Below, one piece after another: positions 16,047 to 25,296 of a DNA stretch of 64,000 nucleotides. The position numbers and the translations under genes are program-made. Below the pieces are notes generated by a model, which made no database searches, was not told the DNA's origin, and saw nothing but the letters and a program-made list of their open reading frames with translations. The stretch is from JBEEJL01 sp043744215. GTDB taxonomy: Bacteria; Pseudomonadota; Gammaproteobacteria; Burkholderiales; JBEEJL01. The DNA lies in contig JAYTVC010000083.1 in the NCBI GenBank assembly GCA_043744215.1, positions 1 through 64,000 on the forward strand. The letters are read 5' to 3'. Position 1 is the stretch's first letter; each line of letters opens with the position of its first letter.

Positions 16047-17870
16047 CTACCCTAACTGGTATTCCGGCAAACTCATGATCGCGTGCAGCAACAAGCGCAA
16101 AGGTTCTTCCATATAAGTTGTTGCTTGCTGCAAATCATCGGTGCCGATTTCGTTTCTAAAAAATTTGATCAACGCCTGACGGTCGGCGGAGGTAATTTGT
16201 GTGCTCATAAAACGGTTCAGCAAATAATCGACAACCTGCTCTGCGGATTTAACTTGCGCCCCCATCACCATGGCCGTCAAATCGAGCCGCGCTGGTGTAC
16301 GCAATATTGGCTTTACTTTTTCTGCCGCCATTTGCCAGCCGCGATAGCTGGCGTAGCGGGTATTAAAATCTTCATCGCGGTCGGCCTGCATGGTGGACAT
16401 CGCCATCATGTCGGTATTAGTTTCTTTGGCTGAAGGCTTGGTGGCCGCGGCGATATCCAGTCCGCGCAGCACTTTGTCATCGACTTCTTTATTGGTAGCA
16501 CCGACTTCGCCGCGCGCGATGCGGTCGGGTGGGATAAAACCGATTTCCGGGAACAAGACACTACGCGCGAAATTGCCGCGCTCAATCAGCAAGCCGGGCG
16601 TGATCCAGGCGTTGCCGTAAGCCCAGCCCGCCACCGTCGGCGGGCGCAACAAATGCTGACCAAGCGCGCCGGTGACGCTGTGAAAATCCGGCACACCCGG
16701 CACATAATCCAGCCCCAGCTTGCGATAAGTCGAAACCGTCAGATCAACCGGGCTTTTGATGCGCGTGCCAATCGACGCGGCGCTATAAAAATCACGCGAC
16801 AAAAACAACGCGGTTAAAAACGGTTTGATTTCATATTTATTTTCGCGCAGCAGATTGCCGAGTTGCGTGCGCATTGTCGGCGATACATCCTGCCGCACAA
16901 AATAGCGGTAGAGTTTGCTGCCGATAAATTCCGCCGTAACCGGCTGCTGCAAAATATGGTCAATGATGGCGATGCCATCGAAAGCCGCCGTTTTGCCAAG
17001 GAAAGTTTTATCGCCCGCGTCAAATTTGTCTTTGTTGATAACGAACTCCAACCCTTTCACGTTCCAGCCAGTAAACGCGCGCGCTGCCTCGCGGATATCC
17101 TGCTCGGTGTAGTTGCCGACACCCATGCTGAACAATTCCATAATTTCACGCGCGAAGTTTTCGTTGAGCGAGCCTTTAACATTCAGCCCCGCGTCAAGGT
17201 AAACCAGCATCGCCGGGTCTTGCGAACTGCTGATCAAAATATCTCTGAAATTGCCAGTGGCTTTATTCTGCAACATGCGTAATTGCTTGAGCGTCTTGCG
17301 GTAATCGCGCACTTTTTCATCGCTAGTGGCAAAGTGGCCGTGCCAGAACAAGGCCATTTTTTCTTCCAAGGGTCGTTTGGTGGTCAGCATGCGTTGCGCC
17401 CACCAATAGCCGACGCGGTTGGTCTCAAGCAAACTGGCTCGAACCCAATAAAAAAACTGGTTGGCGACGGGCTGAATACGGCGATTGCCATCCGGTTTAA
17501 CTTTTACCCCCATAGACTCGCCGCTTTTTTTTGCGCTGTCGGTCGCTGCCGGGCGGCTAGGCGGAAACGGATCGAGACCGGGCTGGAATATCCCCGATTC
17601 GTCAAAGACGGGCAGCGCAGAATTATCAACGCTCTCGTATTGCACCAGCGAGCGTACCGCTTGCTCTGGCGAGAGTTTGGCGAGGCGCTGAATTTCTTCC
17701 GACGTGCCACCAAAGCCCGCGCGTTCGAGCAAGTGCGCCGCATGCACTGAGTTCCATTCGCTGACGCCTATCGGCTGGAGTTGATCAATCCAGCCAGCTT
17801 GCGTTGCGTTCGGCTGGGCAAAAGCACAAAGGCTGGCGAAGCCAGCGGCCATGATAAAAGTGCGAAACAT
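16047..17870 (-). CDS. DUF1800 family secreted protein
   Basis: 607 residues from ATG 17870, which gives a clean signal peptide (MFRTFIMAAGFASLCAF, cleavage near ATQA) behind CGGACATTTT; the frame is open to 17933. Characteristic DUF1800 features are HLLERAGFGGTSEEI, LFWHGHFATS, NENFAREIMELFSMGVGNYTE and ARAFTGW. It forms a two-gene operon with the DUF1501 gene. Members are envelope proteins of unknown function. Confidence 0.9.
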   Translation of the reverse strand: MFRTFIMAAGFASLCAFAQPNATQAGWIDQLQPIGVSEWNSVHAAHLLERAGFGGTSEEIQRLAKLSPEQAVRSLVQYESVDNSALPVFDESGIFQPGLDPFPPSRPAATDSAKKSGESMGVKVKPDGNRRIQPVANQFFYWVRASLLETNRVGYWWAQRMLTTKRPLEEKMALFWHGHFATSDEKVRDYRKTLKQLRMLQNKATGNFRDILISSSQDPAMLVYLDAGLNVKGSLNENFAREIMELFSMGVGNYTEQDIREAARAFTGWNVKGLEFVINKDKFDAGDKTFLGKTAAFDGIAIIDHILQQPVTAEFIGSKLYRYFVRQDVSPTMRTQLGNLLRENKYEIKPFLTALFLSRDFYSAASIGTRIKSPVDLTVSTYRKLGLDYVPGVPDFHSVTGALGQHLLRPPTVAGWAYGNAWITPGLLIERGNFARSVLFPEIGFIPPDRIARGEVGATNKEVDDKVLRGLDIAAATKPSAKETNTDMMAMSTMQADRDEDFNTRYASYRGWQMAAEKVKPILRTPARLDLTAMVMGAQVKSAEQVVDYLLNRFMSTQITSADRQALIKFFRNEIGTDDLQQATTYMEEPLRLLLHAIMSLPEYQLG

Positions 17871-18385
17871 AAAATGTCCGTATCTGCTCATAGCGAACAC
17901 GCTGGTCACAATCGACTCGTGAGGGTTATACAAGAAACACAGTATATCAACGCCGCGATAGCACTAGCGTGGGCGGCTGAATATTCATGATTTTCATTAG
18001 AACCAGCATGTTCTCTCAGTTCATCGAGATTGTGCTGCATGGTGAGAAGATTTGGTGACTAGCTGAATCAATACGTTGATTTTGTGATGCCAGGCGTGAT
18101 CAACTCAACGCCAGAAAATAATTCGAGCGTGGCCCTGAGGTTTGCTCATTTATAAGGATGAGTTTTGAGGCGCATCTTTTTAGACGAAAAAATTAGCGCG
18201 GAAAATAATTCGAGCCTGGCCCCTTTAATTTTGATTCTTGCGTAAATAACTGCTGCGCCGAATGCCAATTCGCGTCAAACCAGGTTCAAATAAATGATCG
18301 GCATTCACTACGCGCAAGTTCACGTCGCGTGTCGGTTCGAAGGCCATCGCGGCTAATATTTATTAGCCAGTATCAAAAAAGCAGA
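17871..18385. other. Intergenic stretch with repeat remnants beside the toxin-antitoxin module
   Basis: Two direct copies of GAAAATAATTCGAGC.TGGCCC lie at 18114-18136 and 18201-18224. A minus-strand frame of 40 codons (18347 to 18225, MAFEPTRDVNLRVVNADHLF...) ends in the second copy; it is unrecognised and may be a gene remnant. No transposase, tRNA or integrase is visible. Confidence 0.5.
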
Positions 18386-19363
18386 TTAAAAAGGTAAATC
18401 ATCGATTGTCGTTTGAGCCTGGTACGCTAAATGGTTTTCGAGCCATATTGATACTACGAATTCCCCGTGTAACGGAGGATTAAGCATAAGGCGCAAACGT
18501 TCAGCTGGATTTATTGTGCCGGACCATTTAATGACCACTTTACTAGTTATATTTTGAATGCTTACTGTCACATCAACGTGGCGGGAATCTTTTCTGGGAT
18601 GAAGCACCAATTCGAGCTCATTCGTCGCCAAATTAACCGTATATACATATGCCCAATCGCTTTGAAATATCCCGGGCTTGGTGAAAACTTTAATCTTATC
18701 TTTCCATAAATTTGATTGATTATTGAGAAGGTGAATCAATGTTCTTCTTTCAGCAGTTGATCTGCAGAGAATTCCTGCAAGGCCATTTGACAGCGGCATA
18801 GGGGAAGGGGCGAGTACTTCTGCGCATCTTGACCTTTTAATAGATGTGTCTGGGCCAAAAGGCCCCTCGTGATAAACATCTTGAAAAGGGATATTTTTAA
18901 AAAAAGTTTCGTCGAACCCAAACTGCGTGACTTGACTTTGCATGTTTCCATTGGAAAAACCTACGCCTGGTAATGTAATAACTTTTTTCGCATAAAAGAT
19001 AAACATTACGAGCACGGGTGCGTGGGCATTTTCTTCACCTTGTCGCAACTCATCTGCTTTTTTAATTCCCTCGACTGAAAATTGAGTAGGGGTTTTGGGG
19101 CGAAAATAAAGGCGAGCATATTTGTGCGCGTCATCACGTGTTTGGATTACATTTTGCGCCGCTATATCAATTGCTCCAAGGCCATTGGCGCCGTTCCTAG
19201 ACAGCAAGTTTCCATCAATTAATATTCGAGCTGCGTTCTCAACACGCTCATGACGAAATAAAAATTGAGGCCATAAAGATCGATAGCTATAAGATATCTG
19301 GGTCTTAAGTTTTTCTTCCCAAGCAGCGATATGTGATGATGCAAGCTGGTCCGATATTGGCAT
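18386..19363 (-). CDS. DarT-like DNA ADP-ribosyltransferase toxin (DUF4433-type) with C-terminal extension
   Basis: 325 residues. The N-terminal two thirds resemble DarT: FRHERVENAARILIDGNLLS (NAD-binding His), AAQNVIQTRDDAHKYARLYF then RPKTPTQFS, a VILV-like strand, and KRSRCAEVLAP with E182 at the position of the catalytic Glu in DarT RQAEFLV. DarT enzymes ADP-ribosylate thymidine in single-stranded DNA and block replication. Residues about 215-325 form an extra beta-rich domain not in canonical DarT. The gene follows the macro-domain gene by two bases. Similarity is by motif; confidence in DarT activity is moderate. Confidence 0.72.
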   Translation of the reverse strand: MPISDQLASSHIAAWEEKLKTQISYSYRSLWPQFLFRHERVENAARILIDGNLLSRNGANGLGAIDIAAQNVIQTRDDAHKYARLYFRPKTPTQFSVEGIKKADELRQGEENAHAPVLVMFIFYAKKVITLPGVGFSNGNMQSQVTQFGFDETFFKNIPFQDVYHEGPFGPDTSIKRSRCAEVLAPSPMPLSNGLAGILCRSTAERRTLIHLLNNQSNLWKDKIKVFTKPGIFQSDWAYVYTVNLATNELELVLHPRKDSRHVDVTVSIQNITSKVVIKWSGTINPAERLRLMLNPPLHGEFVVSIWLENHLAYQAQTTIDDLPF

Positions 19364-19365
19364 AC

Positions 19366-20247
19366 TTAGGCTGCTTGTATTTCTATTGTTTTTGTATCCT
19401 GCAATCCGGTTACTAATTCCGCGCCGATTGAATGAACGCTGGAATCATAGTTCTTAACAGCAACCTTTCTAACATATGGTAGCGACATAATGAGTGGCAT
19501 TACATATGAAGCTGAGTTTCTAATCGGGCCTACTAGTTTATCCACGGTTAGAGGTCCCCGGATTAGCATAGACCAGGCGCCGTAAAAATCCTCTTTGTGT
19601 AAATTATTTTTTTTACCATTCGGCTGCTCAATTACTACGCGGTCAGGAAGATTTACCCATGCAAAAAATTGGCTGCCGCTTTGAGTAGTAGCTCTAAAGC
19701 CACGAGGTGTAGTGCCAATGAATTTTTCTAGGTCCTTCCAAAAAGAATCAAATGATCGTTGAAATCGAAAGCTCTCGTTAACTTCAACATGCTCAGGCAG
19801 TCCGAATTTTTCATCAAAATCGTGAACATATACAGTGATGGGTAGCTTGGCTAGGTAGAGTTCCATTAGTGGTCGCACATCACCCCAATCAAGGCCTCCG
19901 TTACCGCAGCCAAGTTTAGGAAAGGCAATTTCTGTAATGCCCTTGTCTTCGTAATTTTGAACAAATTTTTTCAAACCATCTTCAATGTACTCTAGTTTTG
20001 AAGGATAGCGCCAATGGGTTTTGGTTGGGAAATTCAGTACCCATTGGGGCGATCCTTTCCACAGCCAAAGGGTGCCTACCTTGAGCAAATTTTTGTCGCA
20101 CAGCAATTTATAATGCTCAAACATATCAGGGTGCTTGTCACGAAAAGATTTAGCAAGCCCCTTACCCATTACTCCAACCGTATTTACTGTATTAACAACT
20201 GTTTGCGCATTTGAATTTAGAAGACTGCTGTTGATATACCTAAGCAT
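19366..20247 (-). CDS. Macro-domain antitoxin, DarG-like
   Basis: 293 residues. Residues 1-155 are a macro domain: VVNTVNTVGVMGKGLAKSF (ADP-ribose loop), VLNFPTKTHWRYPSKLEYIE, and FPKLGCGNGGLDWGDVRPLME, closely matching DarG, which removes ADP-ribose from DNA. The C-terminal 140 residues (FQRSFDSFWKDLEKFIG onward) do not look like the canonical DarG C-terminal domain and may bind the toxin. It is the promoter-proximal gene of the pair, the reverse of the usual darT-darG order. ATG 20247 follows ACAGGGACAATT. Confidence 0.8.
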   Translation of the reverse strand: MLRYINSSLLNSNAQTVVNTVNTVGVMGKGLAKSFRDKHPDMFEHYKLLCDKNLLKVGTLWLWKGSPQWVLNFPTKTHWRYPSKLEYIEDGLKKFVQNYEDKGITEIAFPKLGCGNGGLDWGDVRPLMELYLAKLPITVYVHDFDEKFGLPEHVEVNESFRFQRSFDSFWKDLEKFIGTTPRGFRATTQSGSQFFAWVNLPDRVVIEQPNGKKNNLHKEDFYGAWSMLIRGPLTVDKLVGPIRNSASYVMPLIMSLPYVRKVAVKNYDSSVHSIGAELVTGLQDTKTIEIQAA

Positions 20248-20352
20248 AATTGTCCCTGTAGTCTGCAGTTGTTTACAAGTTCCAGTTTATATTGTTTTCT
20301 TAGAAGCTGACAAAAAAACTAAGAGCTCTGGGAGCTAGGCCGGCAATCTTTA

Positions 20353-20499
20353 TTATTGCCCGCTAAGATTTATATTTGCAGAATCAAAGGAGCCAGGCTC
20401 GATATATTTTTCAATATATTTTCTGCGTGGAATTAAAGTAATCCTGTCGCCATTGGATTCAATTTTAACTGCATGTAGGCGCTGTTTCTCAATATTCAT
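20353..20499 (-). CDS. Hypothetical 48-residue ORF directly behind tatD
   Basis: MNIEKQRLHAVKIESNGDRI and on to NLSGQ: a small basic frame whose ATG lies two bases after the tatD stop, inside a dispersed-repeat copy. It contains the inverted TCGAGCCTGGC repeat that also lies on the far side of the toxin-antitoxin module. No recognisable ribosome-binding site; it may be coupled to tatD or be an accident of the repeat. Confidence 0.3.
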   Translation of the reverse strand: MNIEKQRLHAVKIESNGDRITLIPRRKYIEKYIEPGSFDSANINLSGQ

Positions 20500-20526
20500 A
20501 ACTAATTGATTTTATTGAATAATTTT
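20497..20526. repeat. Dispersed AT-rich repeat, copy 3 (end of tatD)
   Basis: CATAACTAATTGATTTTATT then GAATAATTTT encodes the last residues of TatD on the minus strand (KLFNKIN) and supplies the ATG of the small ORF that follows. Confidence 0.55.
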
Positions 20527-21269
20527 ATAAAATTTTGCGTTGTCGCCTGGGCAATATTTTGGATGCTTTCGCCGCGCAGCTTGGCGATTTCTTCGGCGAC
20601 GTGTTTGACGTAGCCAGGCTGGTTTAATTTGCCGCGAAACGGCACGGGCGCTAGGTATGGCGAATCGGTTTCGATCAGTAAACGCTCCAGCGGGATTTTT
20701 TGCGCCACTTCTTTTATTTGCACGGCATTTTTGAAGGTAACGATACCGGAAATGGAAATATAAAAATTCATCGCCATGGCTTGCTCGGCGACATCTAGCG
20801 TTTCGGTAAAGCAGTGCATGACGCCGCCGATCTCTGCGGCGTTTTCTTCGCGCATAATTCTCAGCGTGTCTTCAGCGGCAGATCGGGTGTGGATGATCAA
20901 CGGTTTTCTGGTTTTGATTGCGGCACGGATGTGGGTGCGGAAGCGTTCGCGTTGCCATTCAAGGTCACCAGTGAGCCGGTAATAGTCGAGGCCGGTTTCG
21001 CCGATGCCGATGATTTTTGGGTGGTTCGCCAATTGCACTAAACGCGCTACGTCGGGTTCTTCGATGTCTTCGTAATCCGGATGCACGCCGACGGTGGCGA
21101 ATACATTTGCGTGTGTTTCGGCCAGCTTTAATACGCGCGGAAAATCTTCCAGGTTGACGCTGATGCACAGGCAATGGCTGACCTGGTTCTCGCGCATTTT
21201 TTCCAGCACGCCGTCAATATTGGCGGCGAGTTCGGGGAAATCTATATGGCAGTGGGAGTCGATAAACAT
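20502..21269 (-). CDS. TatD-family metal-dependent DNase (YcfH-like)
   Basis: 255 residues, normal length. FIDSHCHIDFPE, VGVHPDYE, IGIGETGLDYYR, IHTRSA, GGVMHCFTE and LIETDSPYLAP supply the metal-binding His/Glu/Asp set of TatD enzymes. Cytoplasmic 3'-5' exonuclease or hydrolase with quality-control roles. Last gene of the mltG-tmk-holB-tatD run. The C-terminus is encoded by a copy of the dispersed repeat. Confidence 0.94.
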   Translation of the reverse strand: MFIDSHCHIDFPELAANIDGVLEKMRENQVSHCLCISVNLEDFPRVLKLAETHANVFATVGVHPDYEDIEEPDVARLVQLANHPKIIGIGETGLDYYRLTGDLEWQRERFRTHIRAAIKTRKPLIIHTRSAAEDTLRIMREENAAEIGGVMHCFTETLDVAEQAMAMNFYISISGIVTFKNAVQIKEVAQKIPLERLLIETDSPYLAPVPFRGKLNQPGYVKHVAEEIAKLRGESIQNIAQATTQNFIKLFNKIN

Positions 21270-21276
21270 GCAGTGC

Positions 21277-22302
21277 CTATTTTGCTGATTGGGCGTAAAA
21301 CATCAGAAGTTGTTCGAGAAACAGCCGAGCATTGAGAGGATGATTGACTGAGCGTTTTGCCGATTTGAGCATGGTTTCCCATTCGAGTAATTTTTGCGCG
21401 GGCATGGTTTGCGCCACGCGTGTAATTCCATCAGCAAAGTCGGTATTAAAGCGAACCGCCACGCCGGTTTTCACTGCCATCAAATCAAAGCACCAAGTTT
21501 GCATCCAGTTCACCGCGTTGGCGAGGGGCTGTTTTTGCTGGCTTTCTGCGAGTACTCCATAGGGGGTGGCACGGCCCTGGGCCAAACCTTGCAGCCATTC
21601 GCGGCGGCTGGCCTGATATTCGCCGTCGGCCAATTTAAGCGCAGCCAGCGGTGCATTACCTGCTTGCGATAGCAAGGATTCGGTTTTATCCAATCCTTGT
21701 GTAGCGAGCCATCCGGTAGCGGAAGCTTTATCCGGCACCGGCATTACTAATCGGCGACAACGACTAATAACGGTGGGCAACAAACGTTTCGGCTCGTGAG
21801 TCACCAATAAAAATAAAGTATTGGCGGGCGGCTCTTCAAGCATTTTTAATAGGGCGTTGGCGGCATTGGCATTCATGGCTTCGGCCGGATGCAATAAAAT
21901 AATCCGATAACCGTGACGATGAGTGGAGACATTAACAAAGTCTTCCAGCTCACGAATTTGGTTGATGGAAATCTGGCTACTGGCTTTTTTGTCGGGCTTA
22001 TCGCTGCGCGTGTCATCGCTCTCGCCTTCGACTGTCTCCGGCGATTCCTGCATCGAGGCGGGCTCGACCAAACGGTAATCAGGATGATTGCCTTGCGAGA
22101 GCCAATGACAGGCATCGCATATGCCGCAGGCCTCATGGGTTATTGCATTGCGCGCTTCGCATAGCAAAGCATTGGCCAGCGATACAGCAAAATCACGTTT
22201 GCCGATTCCGGCATGACCTTGTATCAACAGCGCGTGATGCGTCAGGCCATTGGCGCGCCAGAGTTGATCCCACTGCGGTTGTTGCCAGGCGTAAAGTTTC
22301 AT
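21277..22302 (-). CDS. holB: DNA polymerase III subunit delta prime
   Basis: 341 residues. GHAGIGKRDFAVSLANALLC is the Walker A-like region and CEARN...CGICDACHWL the zinc module of clamp-loader subunits; NALLKMLEEPPANTLFLLVT and SRCRRLVMP (SRC motif) follow. Part of the clamp loader that places the beta clamp on DNA. Its ATG overlaps the tmk stop by four bases. A short acidic Asp/Glu insertion (about residues 80-95) is unusual. No pilZ gene separates it from tatD. Confidence 0.95.
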   Translation of the reverse strand: MKLYAWQQPQWDQLWRANGLTHHALLIQGHAGIGKRDFAVSLANALLCEARNAITHEACGICDACHWLSQGNHPDYRLVEPASMQESPETVEGESDDTRSDKPDKKASSQISINQIRELEDFVNVSTHRHGYRIILLHPAEAMNANAANALLKMLEEPPANTLFLLVTHEPKRLLPTVISRCRRLVMPVPDKASATGWLATQGLDKTESLLSQAGNAPLAALKLADGEYQASRREWLQGLAQGRATPYGVLAESQQKQPLANAVNWMQTWCFDLMAVKTGVAVRFNTDFADGITRVAQTMPAQKLLEWETMLKSAKRSVNHPLNARLFLEQLLMFYAQSAK

Positions 22303-22913
22303 ACGCCGAATGCAGCCAAGGCTTCGGCCAACTGGTCGTTGACTTGTTTAATAGACAGAGTGGAATTGACGACGCGAAAACGGTGGGGCGCTTCACCGGC
22401 TCGTTGCAAATAGGCATCGCGCACGCGGGTAAAAAATCCGTCGCGCTCCAATTCAAACCGGTCCGGATTCGGCGTGTTGCGATTTAACCGATCGCGCGCG
22501 ACGCTGATGGGCACGTCAAATAAAAATGTCAGATCAGGTTGCAAATCGTCTTGGACCCATTTTTCCAATACAGAAAGTTTATCGCGCCCTACTCCCCTTC
22601 CCCCACCCTGATAGGCAAAGCTGGCGTCGGTAAAACGATCCGAGACAACCCAATCGCCGCGCAGCAGCGCGGGCAGAATAATTTGCTCCAGATGCTCGCG
22701 CCGGGAAGCGAACATCAGCAGGGCTTCGGTCTCGGCCTGCATCGGCAGATGCAATAATAACTCGCGCAATTTTTCACCCAGCGGTGTGCCGCCGGGTTCG
22801 CGTGTGACCACCACGGTTTTTCCGGCAGCGCGGATGCGCTCGGACACCCAGCCCACATGCGTGCTCTTGCCCGCGCCGTCGATGCCTTCAAAGGTGATAA
22901 ATTTTCCGCTCAT
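22299..22913 (-). CDS. tmk: Thymidylate kinase
   Basis: 204 residues. FITFEGIDGAGKSTH is the P-loop, VVTREPGGTPLGEKLRELLL the DRX/EPGGT region, and VVSDRFTDASFAYQGGGRGVG the lid/TMP-binding region. It phosphorylates dTMP to dTDP. Starts three bases after mltG and overlaps holB, so the three are one transcript. Confidence 0.97.
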   Translation of the reverse strand: MSGKFITFEGIDGAGKSTHVGWVSERIRAAGKTVVVTREPGGTPLGEKLRELLLHLPMQAETEALLMFASRREHLEQIILPALLRGDWVVSDRFTDASFAYQGGGRGVGRDKLSVLEKWVQDDLQPDLTFLFDVPISVARDRLNRNTPNPDRFELERDGFFTRVRDAYLQRAGEAPHRFRVVNSTLSIKQVNDQLAEALAAFGV

Positions 22914-22916
22914 ATG

Positions 22917-23921
22917 CTATTTGTTGGCCGCGCGATATTTGGCTACTGCTGAATTATGCTCTTCCAGCGAGCGGGAAAAAATATGGCTGCCGTCACCCGC
23001 CGGGCTGGCGACAAAATAGATCGCCTTTGAATCTGCCGGCTGCATTACCGCATCGATAGCATCGCGGCTCGGCATGGCGATGGGCGTTGGCGTCAAACCG
23101 GCGCGGGTATAAGTATTGTAGGGTGTATCGTTATCGAGATCACTGCGAAAAATTTTGCCGCGATATTTGTTGCCGAGGCCGTAAATAATCGTAGGGTCGG
23201 TTTGTAACCGCATGCCCATGCGCAACCGGTTAGTAAACACCGCTGCAATGGTGGGCCGCTCAGAAGTCTTGCCTGTTTCCTTTTCCACAATCGAGGCCAT
23301 GATCAAGGCTTCGTAGGGCGTCTTGTAAGGCAAACCGTCGGCACGGCTGGCCCATTTATCAGTCAATCGCGTTTTCATCGTCGTGTACGCACGTTTCAAC
23401 AACGCTACATCGCTCATGCCCTTGCTGAACTGATAGGTGTCAGGCATGAACAAACCTTCGGGGTGTGTTTCTGTCGCCCCGACCAGTTTCAACACTTCGG
23501 CGTCGGACAAGCCTGTCGTTTCATGCTTGAGATCGGATTGCTCGTCGAGGCGCTTGCGCATTTGCGCGAACGTGTGGCCTTCGATAAAAGTGATTTCACT
23601 TTGTGTGACATCGCCGCTGGTGACTTTTTCCAGCAACTCCAGCGGGGTGAGGGGTTTGTCGATTTGGTACGTGCCGGCTTTTAACTTGCCTGACTTGCCC
23701 AACACGCGCGCAAGAATCTCGAATGAATACGTTTCTTTCAGCAACCCCGCTTGTTTCCATTGCGCGGCAGCGCTACGAAATGTCGTGCCGTTTTTCAAAC
23801 GAAATTCGAAGGGCGTGGAAGGCAGTGATAAGGGTTTCGAACTGAAATGGTAAAGCCAACCGCCTGCAGAAAGCACGACGACGACAAGCAACAACAAGAG
23901 GTATTTAATCGCACGCAGCAT
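22917..23921 (-). CDS. mltG: Endolytic murein transglycosylase
   Basis: 334 residues. One N-terminal membrane span (LLLLLVVVVLSAGGWLYHF), then a LysM-like subdomain and the YceG catalytic domain with ASIVEKETGKTSERP (catalytic Glu) and LQTDPTIIYGLG. It cuts nascent glycan strands at the inner membrane and sets their length. Lies between fabF and tmk; pabC, often found here, is missing. Confidence 0.95.
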   Translation of the reverse strand: MLRAIKYLLLLLVVVVLSAGGWLYHFSSKPLSLPSTPFEFRLKNGTTFRSAAAQWKQAGLLKETYSFEILARVLGKSGKLKAGTYQIDKPLTPLELLEKVTSGDVTQSEITFIEGHTFAQMRKRLDEQSDLKHETTGLSDAEVLKLVGATETHPEGLFMPDTYQFSKGMSDVALLKRAYTTMKTRLTDKWASRADGLPYKTPYEALIMASIVEKETGKTSERPTIAAVFTNRLRMGMRLQTDPTIIYGLGNKYRGKIFRSDLDNDTPYNTYTRAGLTPTPIAMPSRDAIDAVMQPADSKAIYFVASPAGDGSHIFSRSLEEHNSAVAKYRAANK

Positions 23922-23950
23922 GAGTATTTTGGAATAAAGATATGATTAAA

Positions 23951-23972
23951 TATTGAATATAATCAAATACTT
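23951..23972. repeat. Dispersed AT-rich repeat, copy 4
   Basis: ATTGAATATAATCAAATACT lies about 30 bases upstream of the mltG start, in the fabF-mltG gap. Confidence 0.6.
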
Positions 23973-24033
23973 ATATTATATCTATAATGGGGCTCCCGCA
24001 ACCTGGATATGCCGAAAGAAGGTTGCGCAGCGC

Positions 24034-25272
24034 TTAGATTTTGCGAAATACCAGCGTGGCATTGGTGCCACCGAAGCCGAAGGAATTCGACATCACAGCG
24101 CGAATATTCATCTTGCGTGCGGTGTTGGGCACGTAGTCGAGATCGCATTGCGGATCCTGATCAATCAGGTTGATGGTGGGTGGCGCAACTTGATGCTGCA
24201 AACTCTGCACCGAGAACACCGCTTCGATGCCGCCTGCTGCGCCGAGCAAATGCCCGGTCATGGATTTGCTCGAACTGATGGCGAGTTTTTTTGCGTGCTC
24301 ACCGAAGGCCCGTTTGATGGCGGTGGTTTCTGCGATATCGCCCAGCGGTGTCGAAGTGCCGTGGGCGTTGATGTAATCAATATCGCTGGCGTTCATGCCC
24401 GCATTTTTTAGTGCCAAGGCCATGCTGCGCGCCGCGCCGGAGCCGTCTTCCAGCGGCGCGGTGACGTGGTGTGCGTCGGCGCTCATGCCGAAGCCGGCGA
24501 ACTCGCAATAAATTTTTGCGCCGCGTGCTTTGGCGTGTTCGTATTCTTCCAGCACCAATACGCCTGCGCCCTCGCCCATCACGAATCCGTCGCGCGCTTT
24601 GTCCCACGGACGGCTGGCGCTGGCGGGGTCATCATTGCTGGTGCTCAACGCGCGCGATGCGCAGAAACCGCCGATAGCCAACGGCGAGATGGTCGATTCG
24701 GCCCCGCCGGCGATCATCACGTCGGCTTCGCCGTATTCGATCATGCGCGCCGATTCGCCAATGCTGTGATTGCCCGTGGCACAGGCGCTGACCATCGCTA
24801 CGTTCGGGCCTTTGAGGCCAAACAAAATCGACACCTGGCCGGAGATGAGGTTGATAATGCTGCCGGCAATAAAAAACGGTGAGATTTTTTTCCAGCCGCC
24901 TTCGAGCATGGCGTTATGGGTTTCTTCGATCAACGGCAAGCCGCCAATGCCCGAACCCACATTGACACCGATTCGCTCAGCGTTTTGTTCCGTCACCACG
25001 ATGCCAGAATCCTTGAATGCCTGCACGCTGGCGGCGATGCCGTAGTGAATAAACGTGTCGGAGCGTCGCGCTTCTTTGGGCGAAATATATTCGGCGATAT
25101 CAAAACCTTTCACTTCACCGGCAATTTGCGAAGGCAAACTGCTGGCGTCGAAGCGGGTGATTTTGGTAATGCCGGATTTGCCGGCGGAAAGATTGGCCCA
25201 GGCGTCGGCAGGATTATTACCGACGGGGCAAACGATACCGAGGCCGGTTACGACGACTCTGCGTGTAGTCAC
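24034..25272 (-). CDS. fabF: Beta-ketoacyl-ACP synthase II
   Basis: 412 residues. Catalytic Cys in VSACATGNHSIG, His in NAHGTSTPLGD and His in SKSMTGHLLGAAGG form the Cys-His-His triad of elongating condensing enzymes. Condenses malonyl-ACP with acyl-ACP. Follows acpP by 24 bases in the fab operon. Confidence 0.97.
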   Translation of the reverse strand: MTTRRVVVTGLGIVCPVGNNPADAWANLSAGKSGITKITRFDASSLPSQIAGEVKGFDIAEYISPKEARRSDTFIHYGIAASVQAFKDSGIVVTEQNAERIGVNVGSGIGGLPLIEETHNAMLEGGWKKISPFFIAGSIINLISGQVSILFGLKGPNVAMVSACATGNHSIGESARMIEYGEADVMIAGGAESTISPLAIGGFCASRALSTSNDDPASASRPWDKARDGFVMGEGAGVLVLEEYEHAKARGAKIYCEFAGFGMSADAHHVTAPLEDGSGAARSMALALKNAGMNASDIDYINAHGTSTPLGDIAETTAIKRAFGEHAKKLAISSSKSMTGHLLGAAGGIEAVFSVQSLQHQVAPPTINLIDQDPQCDLDYVPNTARKMNIRAVMSNSFGFGGTNATLVFRKI

Positions 25273-25296
25273 GGGGCCTTACTTGAGCCGGATGGC

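Noticed and set aside
18225..18347. 40-codon minus-strand frame as a gene
   Set aside because: No ribosome-binding site or recognised family; ends in a repeat, so mentioned only as a possible remnant.
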